Below are positions 1-8,958 of a DNA stretch of 64,000 nucleotides, in pieces. The notes below the pieces were generated by a model, which was not told the origin of the DNA, did not search any database, and worked only from the letters and a program-made list of their open reading frames with translations. The stretch comes from Microbacterium aurugineum (GTDB lineage: Bacteria > Actinomycetota > Actinomycetes > Actinomycetales > Microbacteriaceae): NCBI RefSeq assembly GCF_023101205.1, contig NZ_CP078078.1, forward strand, positions 1,364,001-1,428,000. The letters are read 5' to 3'. The position numbers and the translations under genes are program-made. The first letter of the stretch is position 1, and each line of letters begins with the position of its first letter.

Positions 1-1697
1 AGCCGGTGCCAGGCTTGGTCGAGCCAGGCAGCAGCCAGGTACTCGCTCGTCGCGTGCCCCTGGTCGAACGTCTCGGTGGCGCGCAGACGCTCCACGATCG
101 CGGGATCCAGAGGGGCGCCGGTCTCATGATGACGCGCGTAGTTGTCGAGGACCTCCGGCCACAGGATCCACATCTCGTTCACCTGGCTCGGGAACTCGAC
201 GAAGTCGCGGAACACGTTCGTCCCCGCGAAGTGCGGGTACGTCACGCGCGCGAAGAGTCCGTGCAGGGCATGCCCGAACTCGTGGAACAGCGTCGTCACC
301 TCGTCGAGCGTCAACAGGGTCGGCTCCCCGTCACCCGGCAGCGGCACGTTCAGGTTGTTGACGACGACGGGAGCCGTGCCGCGCAGTCGCGACTGACTCA
401 CGATCGCGTTCATCCAGGCGCCGCCGCGCTTCGAGTCACGCGTGTAGAGGTCGAGCACGTAGAGGCCGACAGGTGAGCCGTCGGCGTTGCGCACCTCGAA
501 GACCCGCGCACCCGGGTGGTAGGCGACGAGATCCTCACGCTCGGCGAAGGCGACGCCGTACAGCCGCGTCGCCGCGTAGAAGACACCGTCCTGCAGGACA
601 CGCTCCGCTTCGAACCAGGGGCGCAGGGCACTGGAGTCGATGTCGTAGCGCGCAGTGCGGACCCGCTCGGTGTAGAACGCCCAGTCGTGGGCTTCGACGG
701 CGAACGGGGCAGGCTCGGTCTCGTCGACGAGCGCCTGGAGCGCCGCCCGCTCTTCGCGCGCATTCCGCGCTGCGGGACCGGCGAGGCGACGCAGCATCTG
801 CTCGACAGCGTCCGGAGTACCGGCCGTCTCGTCGGCGGTGACGTAGGCGGCATGCGACTCGTACCCCAGCAGAGCCGCTCGCTCCGCGCGCAGCCGCACG
901 ATCTCGGTCAGCACGGCACGGTTGTCGTTCGCGTTCCCTCGGGAAGCGCGTGCGAGCGATGCCGCCATGATGCGACGTCGAGACTCTCGCACGCGCAGCT
1001 GGGCCAGCGCCGGGTGCCCGGTGAAGAGCGGAAGCGTGATGAGGAACTTCCCCTCCAGCCCCCGGTCGGCCGCCGCACGTGTGGCCGCCGAGAGCTCACC
1101 GCTGCTCAGACCCTCCAGCTCGGCCGCGGAGTCGAAGACGACGGCGAGGTCGTTCGTGTCGTTGAGCAGGTTGCGCTCGAAGGTGTTGGTCAAAGTGGAC
1201 AGCCGCTGGTTCAGCGCGGTCAGCCGCGTCTTGGCCTCGTCATCCAGGCCCGCGCCCGCGTGCGTCATCTCCCGGTGATGGCGTTCCACCAGATACCGCT
1301 GCTCGGCGTCGAGGTCCAGAGCATCGCGCTGCTCGTACACCTGCCGTATCCGCCAGTACAGGGCGCCGTCGAGCGTGATCGCGTCCTGGTGTGCGGCCAT
1401 GAGCGGCGCGAGCTGCTCGTCGATCTCCTGGATCTCCGGCGTCGCGTCTGCTGAGCTCACGGTGTAGAAGACGTGTGCGACGCGGTCGAGCAACTCGCCG
1501 GAGCGTTCCAGAGCCTCCACGGTGTTCTCGAACGTCGGCATCGACCGGACCATCGTGATGCGCTGGATCTCGCGGAGCTGCTCGTCGAACCCCGCCTGGA
1601 ACGCCGGGAGATAGTGCTCGGGCCGGATCGCCGGGTAGTCGGGGAGGCCGTACGGGAGGGGCGACGGCTGCAGCAACGGGTTCGTGGCGTCGGTCAT
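1..1697 (-). CDS. dcp: M3 family peptidyl-dipeptidase, C-terminus cut by window edge
   Basis: This is a zinc metallopeptidase of the thimet oligopeptidase/Dcp family, which removes C-terminal dipeptides or cleaves short oligopeptides in the cytoplasm. About 565 residues are visible from the ATG at 1697, against a usual length near 680, so roughly the last 110 residues lie outside the window. The zinc motif HEFGH is at residues 472-476, preceded by the family's typical run of threonines and leucines (LTLDEVTTLFHEFGHALHG). No start codon competes within the N-terminus, which begins MTDATNPLLQPS. It faces the LysR gene tail to head on the same strand. The family assignment is firm; the exact substrate range is not known. 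Confidence 0.93.
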   Translation of the reverse strand, partial: MTDATNPLLQPSPLPYGLPDYPAIRPEHYLPAFQAGFDEQLREIQRITMVRSMPTFENTVEALERSGELLDRVAHVFYTVSSADATPEIQEIDEQLAPLMAAHQDAITLDGALYWRIRQVYEQRDALDLDAEQRYLVERHHREMTHAGAGLDDEAKTRLTALNQRLSTLTNTFERNLLNDTNDLAVVFDSAAELEGLSSGELSAATRAAADRGLEGKFLITLPLFTGHPALAQLRVRESRRRIMAASLARASRGNANDNRAVLTEIVRLRAERAALLGYESHAAYVTADETAGTPDAVEQMLRRLAGPAARNAREERAALQALVDETEPAPFAVEAHDWAFYTERVRTARYDIDSSALRPWFEAERVLQDGVFYAATRLYGVAFAEREDLVAYHPGARVFEVRNADGSPVGLYVLDLYTRDSKRGGAWMNAIVSQSRLRGTAPVVVNNLNVPLPGDGEPTLLTLDEVTTLFHEFGHALHGLFARVTYPHFAGTNVFRDFVEFPSQVNEMWILWPEVLDNYARHHETGAPLDPAIVERLRATETFDQGHATSEYLAAAWLDQAWHR

Positions 1698-1728
1698 CCT
1701 CCGAGCCTATCCATCGACCTGCGCAGGC

Positions 1729-2646
1729 TCAGGAACCGTCTTCGCTCAGGCGCGTCATCACCCGCCGCAGTGCTTCCACGACCGTGCGGACCGAGCGTCG
1801 ACGCAGGTTCTCCGGACGTGCGAGCACGTCGATCATCCGATGGGTGCTCACCCCTTCGAGCGGGATGCGCACGATGTCCCGATCGTCCACACTGCGCGAC
1901 GTGTATCGTGGCAGCATCCCGAGCACCCCGCCGGCGGCGACCACGGCGGAGACGGCACCGTAGTCGTTGATGCGGTGATGGATCTCGACGGGCCGGTTGG
2001 CGACGGCGGACACGGCGCGGAGCACGTCGTCGGGGGAGTAGCCGATGCGGCTGGTGACCCACCGTTCGCCGGCGACATCGGCCGGTATGAGGCTCGACCG
2101 GGTGGAGAGCGGGTGCGACTTCGACAGGGCGACGTCGAGGGGCTCGCGTACGAGCGTCAGACTCCGCATCCCCGCTGTCGGCCAAGGTGCCGAATGCTCC
2201 ATGCGATGCGCCAGGACGAGATCGTAGCGCGCCGTCAATGCGGGGAACTCGCTCTGTGCGACATCTTCGTCGGTCACCTGCACGCTCGGTGCGGACGCGT
2301 CGCCCGTGAACTCGCGCAACAAGGGTCCGAACAGCGCTTGCCCCACGCTGTGGAATCCGCTGACGCTGACGACCCCGGTCGGGGAGTCCTCGAACTCCTC
2401 CACGGCATGCCGGGCTGCGGCCATGGCATCGATCGCCTCGGTCGCCGCCGCTGCGAGGACCGCGCCCGCGGGAGTGAGGGAGAGGGTCCGTCCCTGCTTC
2501 TTGGTGAGGGGTGTGGGGAAGCCTCTCTGGAGTGCCGTGAGCTGCTGCGAGACCGCGGAGGGGGTGACCCGGAGGGCGTCGGCCACGGCCGTGACGCTTC
2601 CGAGCGCGCCGAGTTCGCGCAGGATCTGCAACTGATGGAGCTCCAT
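1729..2646 (-). CDS. LysR family transcriptional regulator
   Basis: A 305-residue LysR-type regulator. The N-terminal winged helix-turn-helix covers about residues 3-62 (motif LRVTPSAVSQQLTALQRG), followed by a two-lobed effector-binding domain. A longer reading frame upstream exists, but MELHQLQILRELGALGS is the natural start because the HTH begins at once. It is transcribed divergently from tdh-kbl, and a TTAGCA/TGCTAA inverted repeat with a T-N11-A core sits between them, so it probably controls the threonine-degradation operon and itself. The effector cannot be told from sequence; threonine, glycine or a ketoacid would fit the neighbours. Confidence 0.88.
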   Translation of the reverse strand: MELHQLQILRELGALGSVTAVADALRVTPSAVSQQLTALQRGFPTPLTKKQGRTLSLTPAGAVLAAAATEAIDAMAAARHAVEEFEDSPTGVVSVSGFHSVGQALFGPLLREFTGDASAPSVQVTDEDVAQSEFPALTARYDLVLAHRMEHSAPWPTAGMRSLTLVREPLDVALSKSHPLSTRSSLIPADVAGERWVTSRIGYSPDDVLRAVSAVANRPVEIHHRINDYGAVSAVVAAGGVLGMLPRYTSRSVDDRDIVRIPLEGVSTHRMIDVLARPENLRRRSVRTVVEALRRVMTRLSEDGS

Positions 2647-2729
2647 CCGCAAAACATTAGCATTTGCTAAATGATCACTGCAGACGATGGCGATTGCTCT
2701 ACATGGTCGGATGCGGTGGGATCGGAAGC
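2647..2729. promoter_or_regulatory. Divergent LysR/tdh promoter region with LysR-type operator
   Basis: The 83-bp gap between the two divergent starts carries TTAGCATTTGCTAA at 2657-2670: 6-bp arms with a 2-bp spacer, and the T-N11-A signature of LysR binding sites. It is strikingly AT-rich for this chromosome. It lies within a dozen bases of the LysR start, a usual place for autoregulation. The site itself is seen; its use by the adjacent LysR protein is inferred. Confidence 0.6.
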
Positions 2730-3773
2730 ATGAAGGCACTGTTCAAGGATGCACCGGGTGCCGGGCTCGAGCTCGTCGAGCGTCCGGACCCGACCGCCGG
2801 CCCCGATGAGGTCGTGATCCGGGTCCTGCGCACCGGGATCTGCGGCACCGACCTGCACATCCTCCGCTGGGACGACTGGGCGGCCTCGGCGATCGCCGCC
2901 CCGCTGATCCCCGGCCATGAGTTCTACGGCGAGGTCGTTGAGGTGGGACCCTCGGTGCACGACATCGCCGTCGGGGACCGCGTCTCGGGAGAAGGGCACA
3001 TCGTGTGTGGCACGTGCCGCAACTGTCGAGCAGGTCGTCGTCAGATGTGCATCCGCACGATCGGCCTCGGGCTGCAGCGGGACGGCGCCTTCGCGGAGTT
3101 CCTCGCGCTGCCCGCGGCGAACGTCTGGGTGCATCACGCCGATGTGACGCCGGAGCTCGGAGCGATCTTCGATCCGCTGGGGAACGCCGTCCACACGGCG
3201 CTGACCTTCCCGCTCGTCGGCGAAGACGTTCTGGTGACGGGCTGCGGTCCGATCGGACTCATGGCGATCGCCGTCGCCCGGCACGCCGGAGCCCGCTTCA
3301 TCGCGGCGACCGATGTGAGCGCCCCGCGGCTGGAGATGGCACGCCGGATGGGCGCCGACGAGGTCGTCGACGTCTCGGTGCGGGACATCCGCGACGCGCA
3401 GCACGCCCTCGGCATGCGGGAAGGCTTCGACATCGGATTCGAGATGAGCGGCGCGGCATCGGCGCTCCCGGCGCTGATCGACAACATGAACCACGGCGGG
3501 CGCATCGCCATGCTCGGTCTGCCGAGCAGCGGCTTCGAGATCGACTGGGGCAAGCTGGTCACCCACATGCTCACGATCAAGGGGATCTACGGGCGCGAGA
3601 TGTTCGAGACCTGGAACGCGATGGGGGCGATGCTCCAGACGAGCGCGACCCTGCGCGATGCCATCGGACGTGTGATCGCCGACGTCGTCCCGGTGCGCGA
3701 CTGGCGAAGAGGCTTCGCTGCGGCGGAGTCAGCGGGAACAGGCAAGATCATCCTCGACTGGACGGAGTTGTGA
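2730..3773 (+). CDS. tdh: L-threonine 3-dehydrogenase
   Basis: A zinc medium-chain dehydrogenase of 347 residues that oxidises L-threonine to 2-amino-3-ketobutyrate with NAD+. Catalytic zinc ligands Cys38 and the His63-Glu64 pair (GHEF) are present. The structural zinc lobe has four cysteines in [15 protein letters not shown], and the Rossmann motif [12 protein letters not shown] follows. The ATG at 2730 gives the standard N-terminus [12 protein letters not shown]; the frame is open further upstream but without homology. The stop overlaps the start of kbl (TGATG), so the two are translationally coupled and form the Tdh-Kbl pathway to glycine and acetyl-CoA. The neighbour is what favours Tdh over another polyol dehydrogenase. 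Confidence 0.93.
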   Translation: MKALFKDAPGAGLELVERPDPTAGPDEVVIRVLRTGICGTDLHILRWDDWAASAIAAPLIPGHEFYGEVVEVGPSVHDIAVGDRVSGEGHIVCGTCRNCRAGRRQMCIRTIGLGLQRDGAFAEFLALPAANVWVHHADVTPELGAIFDPLGNAVHTALTFPLVGEDVLVTGCGPIGLMAIAVARHAGARFIAATDVSAPRLEMARRMGADEVVDVSVRDIRDAQHALGMREGFDIGFEMSGAASALPALIDNMNHGGRIAMLGLPSSGFEIDWGKLVTHMLTIKGIYGREMFETWNAMGAMLQTSATLRDAIGRVIADVVPVRDWRRGFAAAESAGTGKIILDWTEL

Positions 3774-4951
3774 TGTACGGAACCTTCAAGGACCACGTGG
3801 CGGGAGAGCTGGCGGCCATCGAGGAGGCCGGGCTCACCAAGCATGAGCGTGGCATTCGCGGCCCCCAGAGTGCCGAGATCACGGCGGACGGCGCGGAGGT
3901 GCTGAACTTCTGCGCGAACAACTACCTCGGCCTCGCCGATGACCCGCGCATCCTGGATGCGGCGACCGGGGCACTGCAGGAATGGGGCTACGGGCTCGCG
4001 AGCGTCCGCTTCATCTGCGGTACGCAGGAGCAGCATCTCGAGCTCGAACGCCGTCTCGCCGACTTCCTCGGGACGGACGAAGCGATCCTCTACTCGTCAT
4101 GCTTCGATGCGAACGGGGGAGTGTTCGAGACGCTCTTCTCCGCGGAGGACGCCATCATCTCGGACGAGCTCAACCACGCGTCGATCATCGACGGCATCCG
4201 GCTCTCGAAGGCGCGCAGGCTCCGCTACCGCAACCGTGACCTGGCCGACCTCGAGGAGCAGCTGCGGGCGGCGTCGGATGCGCGGCACAGGGTCATCGTG
4301 ACCGACGGGGTCTTCTCGATGGACGGCTACATCGCACCCCTCGCTGCGATCTGCGACCTGGCCGAGCGCTACGACGCCCTGGTGTTCGTGGACGACTCCC
4401 ATGCCGTCGGGTTCGTGGGCGAGAACGGGCGGGGGACGCCGGAGCTGTGCGGGGTCGCCGACCGCGTCGACATCTACACCGGAACATTCGGGAAGGCCCT
4501 GGGCGGAGCATCCGGCGGCTACGTCGCATCGCATGCGGAGATCGTCGCGCTGCTGCGTCAGCGTTCGCGCCCGTACCTGTTCTCGAACACGCTCGCGCCC
4601 GCGATCGTCGCCGGGACCCTGACCGCACTCGATCTCGTGGAGGGCTCGGCAGACCTCCGGTCGCGTCTGCGCAGCAACGCGGCACTCTTCCGCGAGCGGA
4701 TGGAAGCCGAGGGATTCGACCTGCTTCCCGGTGAGCATCCGATCGTCCCGGTGATGTTCGGGGATGCCGCGAAGACAGGGCGGATCGCTCGCGAGATGCA
4801 GGAGCGGGGGGTCTACGTCACCGCCTTCAGCTTCCCGGTCGTCCCCCGCGACCTGGCGCGGATACGGGTGCAGCTCTCGGCGGCGCACACGCCGGAGCAG
4901 GTGGAGAGATGTGTCGCGGCGTTCGTCGCGGCCCGTGCTGCCGTGGCCTAG
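3773..4951 (+). CDS. kbl: Glycine C-acetyltransferase (2-amino-3-ketobutyrate CoA ligase)
   Basis: A 392-residue PLP enzyme of the alpha-oxoamine synthase family that splits 2-amino-3-ketobutyrate with CoA into glycine and acetyl-CoA. The [14 protein letters not shown] motif near residue 45 is family-typical. [16 protein letters not shown] holds the PLP-interacting Asp and His, and [14 protein letters not shown] holds the Schiff-base lysine near residue 241. Length matches Kbl (about 398). The ATG overlaps the tdh stop by one base. Related BioF and 5-aminolevulinate synthase are excluded mainly by the tdh neighbour. Confidence 0.94.
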   Translation: MYGTFKDHVAGELAAIEEAGLTKHERGIRGPQSAEITADGAEVLNFCANNYLGLADDPRILDAATGALQEWGYGLASVRFICGTQEQHLELERRLADFLGTDEAILYSSCFDANGGVFETLFSAEDAIISDELNHASIIDGIRLSKARRLRYRNRDLADLEEQLRAASDARHRVIVTDGVFSMDGYIAPLAAICDLAERYDALVFVDDSHAVGFVGENGRGTPELCGVADRVDIYTGTFGKALGGASGGYVASHAEIVALLRQRSRPYLFSNTLAPAIVAGTLTALDLVEGSADLRSRLRSNAALFRERMEAEGFDLLPGEHPIVPVMFGDAAKTGRIAREMQERGVYVTAFSFPVVPRDLARIRVQLSAAHTPEQVERCVAAFVAARAAVA

Positions 4952-4956
4952 ACGGG

Positions 4957-5021
4957 AGTGCAAAGGAAACCTTGCAAAGAAGTACTTGCAAAGAAGTCTT
5001 TGCAAGAGTATCTTTGCATGC
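4957..5021 (+). promoter_or_regulatory. 14-bp iterated operator upstream of ArsR-like gene
   Basis: TGCAAAG recurs at 4959, 4973 and 4987, followed by the variants TGCAAGA at 5001 and TGCATGC at 5015: five units in exact 14-bp register. The units are joined by T-rich edges that make CTTTGCAAG palindromes at the junctions. The array ends at the ATG (5022), so bound protein would block both transcription and ribosome access. The spacing is seen directly; control by the neighbouring helix-turn-helix protein is inferred. Confidence 0.75.
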
Positions 5022-5645
5022 ATGACGAACGAGACGCAGGTACGCACCCTCGACGCCGGTGCACTGAAGGCTCTGGCGCATCCGCTCCGAGTGAAGATCT
5101 TCGACCTGCTCGCCTCACGCGGCCCGCAGACCGCCAGCTCACTCGCGGCCCTCGTCGGAGAGACCTCCGGATCCACGAGTTATCACCTCCGCGCTCTCGC
5201 CGCCCATGACCTGATCCGCGAGGTCGAGGGGCGGGGCACCGCACGGGAGCGCTGGTGGGAGCGGCCCAAGGGGCGCATCGACGTGCCCGGGCCCGATGAC
5301 ATGACGTCGCCGGCCAACCGCGCGGCGGCACAGATCGTGACCTCGGAGTTCTTCCGCCTGCGTCACGAGACGTTGATGTCGTACCTGAACCGCCCGCAGT
5401 CGGAGGTGCCCGAGGCCTGGAGCGAGGTGGGAATCACGATCACGACCCACCTCGACATGACTCCCGACCAGGCGATGTCCCTTCGGCAGGAGCTCGAGGC
5501 GATCGTCGAGAGTGCCATCGAGCGCTACCGAGGTCAGACCGGACCCGACGTGCGGCGGGTATCGCTCCGCGCGGAACTCTTCGACCTGCCGACGCCGTCG
5601 ACCGCGGTGCAGGGTTCGACCGACGATGCTGTGGAGGAATCATGA
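5022..5645 (+). CDS. ArsR-like winged-helix transcriptional regulator
   Basis: A 207-residue cytoplasmic DNA-binding protein with an N-terminal ArsR/HTH_20 winged helix over about residues 10-95: ALKALAHPLRVKIFDLL, then the recognition helix in ETSGSTSYHLRALAAHDL. The C-terminal half is helical and unassigned. No cysteine metal-binding motif of the classic ArsR or SmtB type is seen, so it is probably not a metal sensor. The ATG at 5022 is chosen because the upstream open frame is only the operator repeat read as codons. The stop overlaps the ATG of the next small gene. The 14-bp repeat array at its start suggests autoregulation. Confidence 0.85.
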   Translation: MTNETQVRTLDAGALKALAHPLRVKIFDLLASRGPQTASSLAALVGETSGSTSYHLRALAAHDLIREVEGRGTARERWWERPKGRIDVPGPDDMTSPANRAAAQIVTSEFFRLRHETLMSYLNRPQSEVPEAWSEVGITITTHLDMTPDQAMSLRQELEAIVESAIERYRGQTGPDVRRVSLRAELFDLPTPSTAVQGSTDDAVEES

Positions 5646-5860
5646 CCAGTGCGACACTTCACCTGACGGCGCCGACGCAGACCGAGCGGGGGCTGCTGAA
5701 GCTGGCCGACCGCCTCACGGTCTACGTCGAGCACCGGATCGCCCGACGTGCACAGAAGCGCGTGCTCGCGCTCGTCCTCCTTCGCGAACAGCAGGCGCGC
5801 CGACACGATCCCCGCGCGGTGGACCACCTGCTCGCGCAGCTGGGGGCTCCCCGCCGCTGA
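5642..5860 (+). CDS. Small conserved protein coupled to ArsR-like regulator
   Basis: A 72-residue, Arg/Leu-rich protein with one predicted amphipathic helix region (GLLKLADRLTVYVEHRIARR). It has no transmembrane segment, cysteine motif or recognised domain. Its ATG overlaps the stop of the regulator by four bases, implying translational coupling and shared control by the repeat operator. A strong bidirectional terminator follows. In other actinobacteria such small partners of HTH_20 regulators are common but uncharacterised. The frame is credible from overlap and codon use; the function is unknown. Confidence 0.7.
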   Translation: MTSATLHLTAPTQTERGLLKLADRLTVYVEHRIARRAQKRVLALVLLREQQARRHDPRAVDHLLAQLGAPRR

Positions 5861-5894
5861 CTGTTCCGGACACGCGCCGACGCCCCCGCTGAAT

Positions 5895-5938
5895 GCCGAG
5901 ACCCCCTGCTGCCTACGCGGCCAGCAGGGGGTCTCGGC
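5895..5938. terminator. Strong bidirectional terminator hairpin
   Basis: A perfect 17-bp stem (arms 5895-5911 and 5922-5938) with a 10-nt loop lies between the plus-strand small gene and the converging valS operon. It is GC-rich without a long U tract, as is usual in actinobacteria, and can serve both directions. Confidence 0.85.
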
Positions 5939-5957
5939 GCTACACGGGGGTCTCGCG

Positions 5958-6173
5958 TCAGTCCTCGAAGGGGCGCGCGATGATCTCGCCGGAGCGGTCC
6001 TGGAAGACCTCCCAGCCGGCATCGAGCTCTGCGATCGCGCGGCCCTCGAGCCACGTGAGCGTCCAGTGGCCCGTGAGACCTTTCGACTCCACCTCGGCGA
6101 TGGCGGCCCGGAGGGACGCGGGCACCGAGGCCGGAGCTTCCGACCCTGCGGCCCAGCGCGTACCGAGCTGCAT
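5958..6173 (-). CDS. Small conserved hypothetical protein after valS
   Basis: A 71-residue protein whose ATG overlaps the valS stop by one base, so it is the last cistron of a valS operon ending at the hairpin at 5895-5938. The C-terminal half (TGHWTLTWLEGRAIAELDAG) looks like a short alternating beta/helix element. No membrane segment or known motif is visible. I do not recognise the family. Position and coupling support it as a real gene rather than a shadow. Confidence 0.7.
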   Translation of the reverse strand: MQLGTRWAAGSEAPASVPASLRAAIAEVESKGLTGHWTLTWLEGRAIAELDAGWEVFQDRSGEIIARPFED

Positions 6174-8788
6174 CAGGATGCCTCGACCGGGGCGAGCTCG
6201 ATCGCCGTCACCGCGAACTCCTCCGATTCACTGAACTCGAGCTCGGCGATGCGACCGACCGCACGCAGGTCGTCCGCCGCTGCACGGAGTGCGTCGAGCT
6301 TCACGGAAGGCGCGGAGATCGCGGCGCGGGACACCGGGGTCTTCTGCGACGCCTTGGCTTCGGTCTTCGCACGACGGATGCCGATCAGCGCCTCGCTCGC
6401 GGCGGCGAGGACCGCCGGATCGCCGTCGATGCCGAGGGGCGTCGGCCACGCGGCCGTGTGCACCGAACCCTCCTCGAACCACGACCAGGACTCTTCGGTC
6501 GCGAACGAGAGCACCGGGGCGAGCAGACGGAGCAGCGTCGAGAGCGCAAGGCGCAGCGAGAGTGCCGCGGAGGCCTGCCCCACGTCGGTCTGGTCGTAGG
6601 CACGCTCCTTGACCAGTTCGAGGTAGTCGTCGCAGAACGTCCAGAAGAACGCCTCCGTGAGCTCCAGGGCCCGCGCGGCGTCATACCGGTCGAAGGCCTT
6701 CGTGGCTTCGACGACCACGTCGTCGAGCGCGGTCAGCATCGACGCATCCAGTGCGTGGGTCACCTGCGCACCTTCCGGCACGGGGAACGACAGCACGAAC
6801 TTCGCGGCGTTGAGCACCTTGATCGCCAGACGGCGGCCGATCTTCACCTGCGTGGGGTTCTGCGGGTCGAAGGCGGCGTCCATGCCGAGGCGGCTCGATG
6901 CGGCCCAGTAGCGCACCGCGTCCGAGCCGTGGGCGTCGAGCACGTCGGCGGGAGTGACGACGTTCCCCTTCGACTTCGACATCTTCTTGCGGTCGGGATC
7001 GACGATGAAGCCGGAGATCGCGGCGTTGCGCCACGGTGTCCGGTCATCCTCGAGCGTGGAACGCAGCATCGTGGAGAAGAGCCAGGTGCGGATGATGTCC
7101 TGTCCCTGCGGGCGGAGATCGAACGGCGCAGTGAGCTGCCAGAGCTCCTCGTCGCGCTGCCAGCCCCCGGCCAGCTGCGGCGTGAGCGACGATGTCGCCC
7201 AGGTGTCGAGGATGTCCGCTTCGGCCTCGAACCCGCTCGGCACACCGCGCTGGTCCTCGGTGTACCCCGCCGGCACATCGGTCGTCGGGTCGATCGGGAG
7301 CGTCGCCGCATCCGGGGTGAGCACGCGGTCGTAATCGCGCTCCCCGTTCTCGTCGAGGGCGTACCAGAGGGGGATCGGCACGCCGAAGAAACGCTGACGG
7401 GACACCAGCCAGTCGCCGGTCAGGCCACCGACCCAGTTCTCGTACCGCACCCGCATGAACTCCGGGTGCCAGGCCAGTTCCTGACCGTGTGCGAGGAGCT
7501 TGTCGCGCAGCTCGCCGTCACGGGCGCCGTTGCGGATGTACCACTGGCGCGTGGAGACGATCTCGAGCGGACGGTCGCCCTTCTCGAAGAACTTCACGGC
7601 GTGGTTGAAGGGCTTGCCGACCGCGGTCATGTCGCCGGTCGCCTGCAGCTTCTCGACGATCGCCTTGCGCGCGCTGAAGACGGTCTTGCCCGCGAGCTCC
7701 TCGGCGTACCAGGCGATCGCGTCGCTGTTCGCCACAGAGGAGGGTGCTTCGGGCAGGAAGCGACCATCGAGGCCGATCGTGGTCATGTTCGGCAGCGGCT
7801 GGTCCTCGGTGGTCCGCAGCTCGCGCCACCACACGATGTCGGTGACGTCACCGAAGGTGCAGACCATCGCCGCGCCGGTGCCCTTGTCGGGCTGGGCGAG
7901 GTGATGACCGTGGATCTCGATCTCCGCACCGAAGAACGGCGTCGTCACCTTGGTGCCGATGAGGTGCTTGTGGGGCCCTTCCGGATGCGTCACGAGAGCG
8001 ATGCAGGCGGGAAGCAGCTCCGGGCGGGTGGTGTCGATGGCGATCGATCCCGAGCCGTCGGCGAAGGGGAACTCGATCGTGTGATACGCCGCCTGCTGGT
8101 CGCGGTCCTCGAGCTCGGCCTGCGCGATCGCGGAGCGGAAGTCGATGTCCCACAGGGTCGGGGCCAGGGCCTGGTAGGCTTCGCCGCGCTCGATGTTGCG
8201 GAGGAACGCGAGCTGGCTCTGACGGATCGTGTCGTCCGAGATCGTGCGGTAGGTCTGCGTCCAGTCCACGCTCAGACCGAGCTGGCGGAACAGCGCCTCG
8301 AACTGCTTCTCATCCTCGATCGTGAGGCGCTCGCAGAGCTCGATGAAGTTGCGACGGCTGATCGGCTGCTGGTCGGCGGCACGGCTCGACTTGTTGTCGC
8401 CGCCCTCGAACGGCGGGACGAAGTCCGGGGTGTAGGGGAGGGACGGGTCGCAGCGCACGCCGTAGTAGTTCTGCACACGGCGCTCGGTGGGCAGGCCGTT
8501 GTCGTCCCAGCCCATCGGGTAGAACACGGTCTTGCCGCGCATGCGCTCGTATCGCGCCTTCACGTCGGTGTGGGTGTACGAGAACACGTGGCCGATGTGC
8601 AGGCTGCCGGAGGCCGTCGGCGGCGGGGTGTCGATCGAGTACACGCCCTCACGGCCGGCCTGTGCCGCACGCAGGCGGTCGAACAGGTACGTCCCCTGCT
8701 CCGCCCACGCGGAGTCCCACTTCGCTTCGAGGCCTTCGAGAACGGGCTTGTCGGGAATCTGGTTCTGCGTCGATTCGGATGCAGGCAT
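6173..8788 (-). CDS. valS: Valyl-tRNA synthetase
   Basis: A class I aminoacyl-tRNA synthetase, 871 residues, charging tRNA-Val. The HIGH signature is in PPTASGSLHIGHVFSYTHTD near residue 65. The editing (CP1) domain follows, and the KMSKS loop reads [19 protein letters not shown] near residue 610. A C-terminal anticodon-binding domain is present, with a short tail rather than the long coiled coil of many ValS proteins. An SD-like GGAG lies 8 bases before the ATG at 8788. An AGTCTA (TAGACT on the coding strand) about 65 bases upstream is a plausible -10. No T-box is seen here, unlike ileS. Confidence 0.97.
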   Translation of the reverse strand: MPASESTQNQIPDKPVLEGLEAKWDSAWAEQGTYLFDRLRAAQAGREGVYSIDTPPPTASGSLHIGHVFSYTHTDVKARYERMRGKTVFYPMGWDDNGLPTERRVQNYYGVRCDPSLPYTPDFVPPFEGGDNKSSRAADQQPISRRNFIELCERLTIEDEKQFEALFRQLGLSVDWTQTYRTISDDTIRQSQLAFLRNIERGEAYQALAPTLWDIDFRSAIAQAELEDRDQQAAYHTIEFPFADGSGSIAIDTTRPELLPACIALVTHPEGPHKHLIGTKVTTPFFGAEIEIHGHHLAQPDKGTGAAMVCTFGDVTDIVWWRELRTTEDQPLPNMTTIGLDGRFLPEAPSSVANSDAIAWYAEELAGKTVFSARKAIVEKLQATGDMTAVGKPFNHAVKFFEKGDRPLEIVSTRQWYIRNGARDGELRDKLLAHGQELAWHPEFMRVRYENWVGGLTGDWLVSRQRFFGVPIPLWYALDENGERDYDRVLTPDAATLPIDPTTDVPAGYTEDQRGVPSGFEAEADILDTWATSSLTPQLAGGWQRDEELWQLTAPFDLRPQGQDIIRTWLFSTMLRSTLEDDRTPWRNAAISGFIVDPDRKKMSKSKGNVVTPADVLDAHGSDAVRYWAASSRLGMDAAFDPQNPTQVKIGRRLAIKVLNAAKFVLSFPVPEGAQVTHALDASMLTALDDVVVEATKAFDRYDAARALELTEAFFWTFCDDYLELVKERAYDQTDVGQASAALSLRLALSTLLRLLAPVLSFATEESWSWFEEGSVHTAAWPTPLGIDGDPAVLAAASEALIGIRRAKTEAKASQKTPVSRAAISAPSVKLDALRAAADDLRAVGRIAELEFSESEEFAVTAIELAPVEAS

Positions 8789-8958
8789 GGAAGGTCTCCT
8801 CGAACGATGTATGCGGCACTGTGTGAGCGTGCCTGAGTGTGGGTGTGCCGATCAGTCTACCGAGCGTCCCGGAGAGCGGCCGACCTGGCATATCGACCCA
8901 GTCCAACAATTCGCCGTAGGATGGGATCACCCCGACCCGCTCTTTCTGAGGAATCGTC

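Noticed and set aside
4957..5021. 14-bp repeats as a CRISPR array or plasmid iterons
   Set aside because: Units are too short with no 30-nt spacers for CRISPR, and there is no rep gene; position at a regulator start fits an operator.
6458..8836. Long plus-strand open frame (792 codons) opposite valS
   Set aside because: Shadow of valS in GC-rich DNA; no domain, and valS carries all synthetase motifs.
8789..8958. T-box leader for valS
   Set aside because: No TGGTACCGCG-type motif or specifier hairpin on the minus strand upstream of valS.
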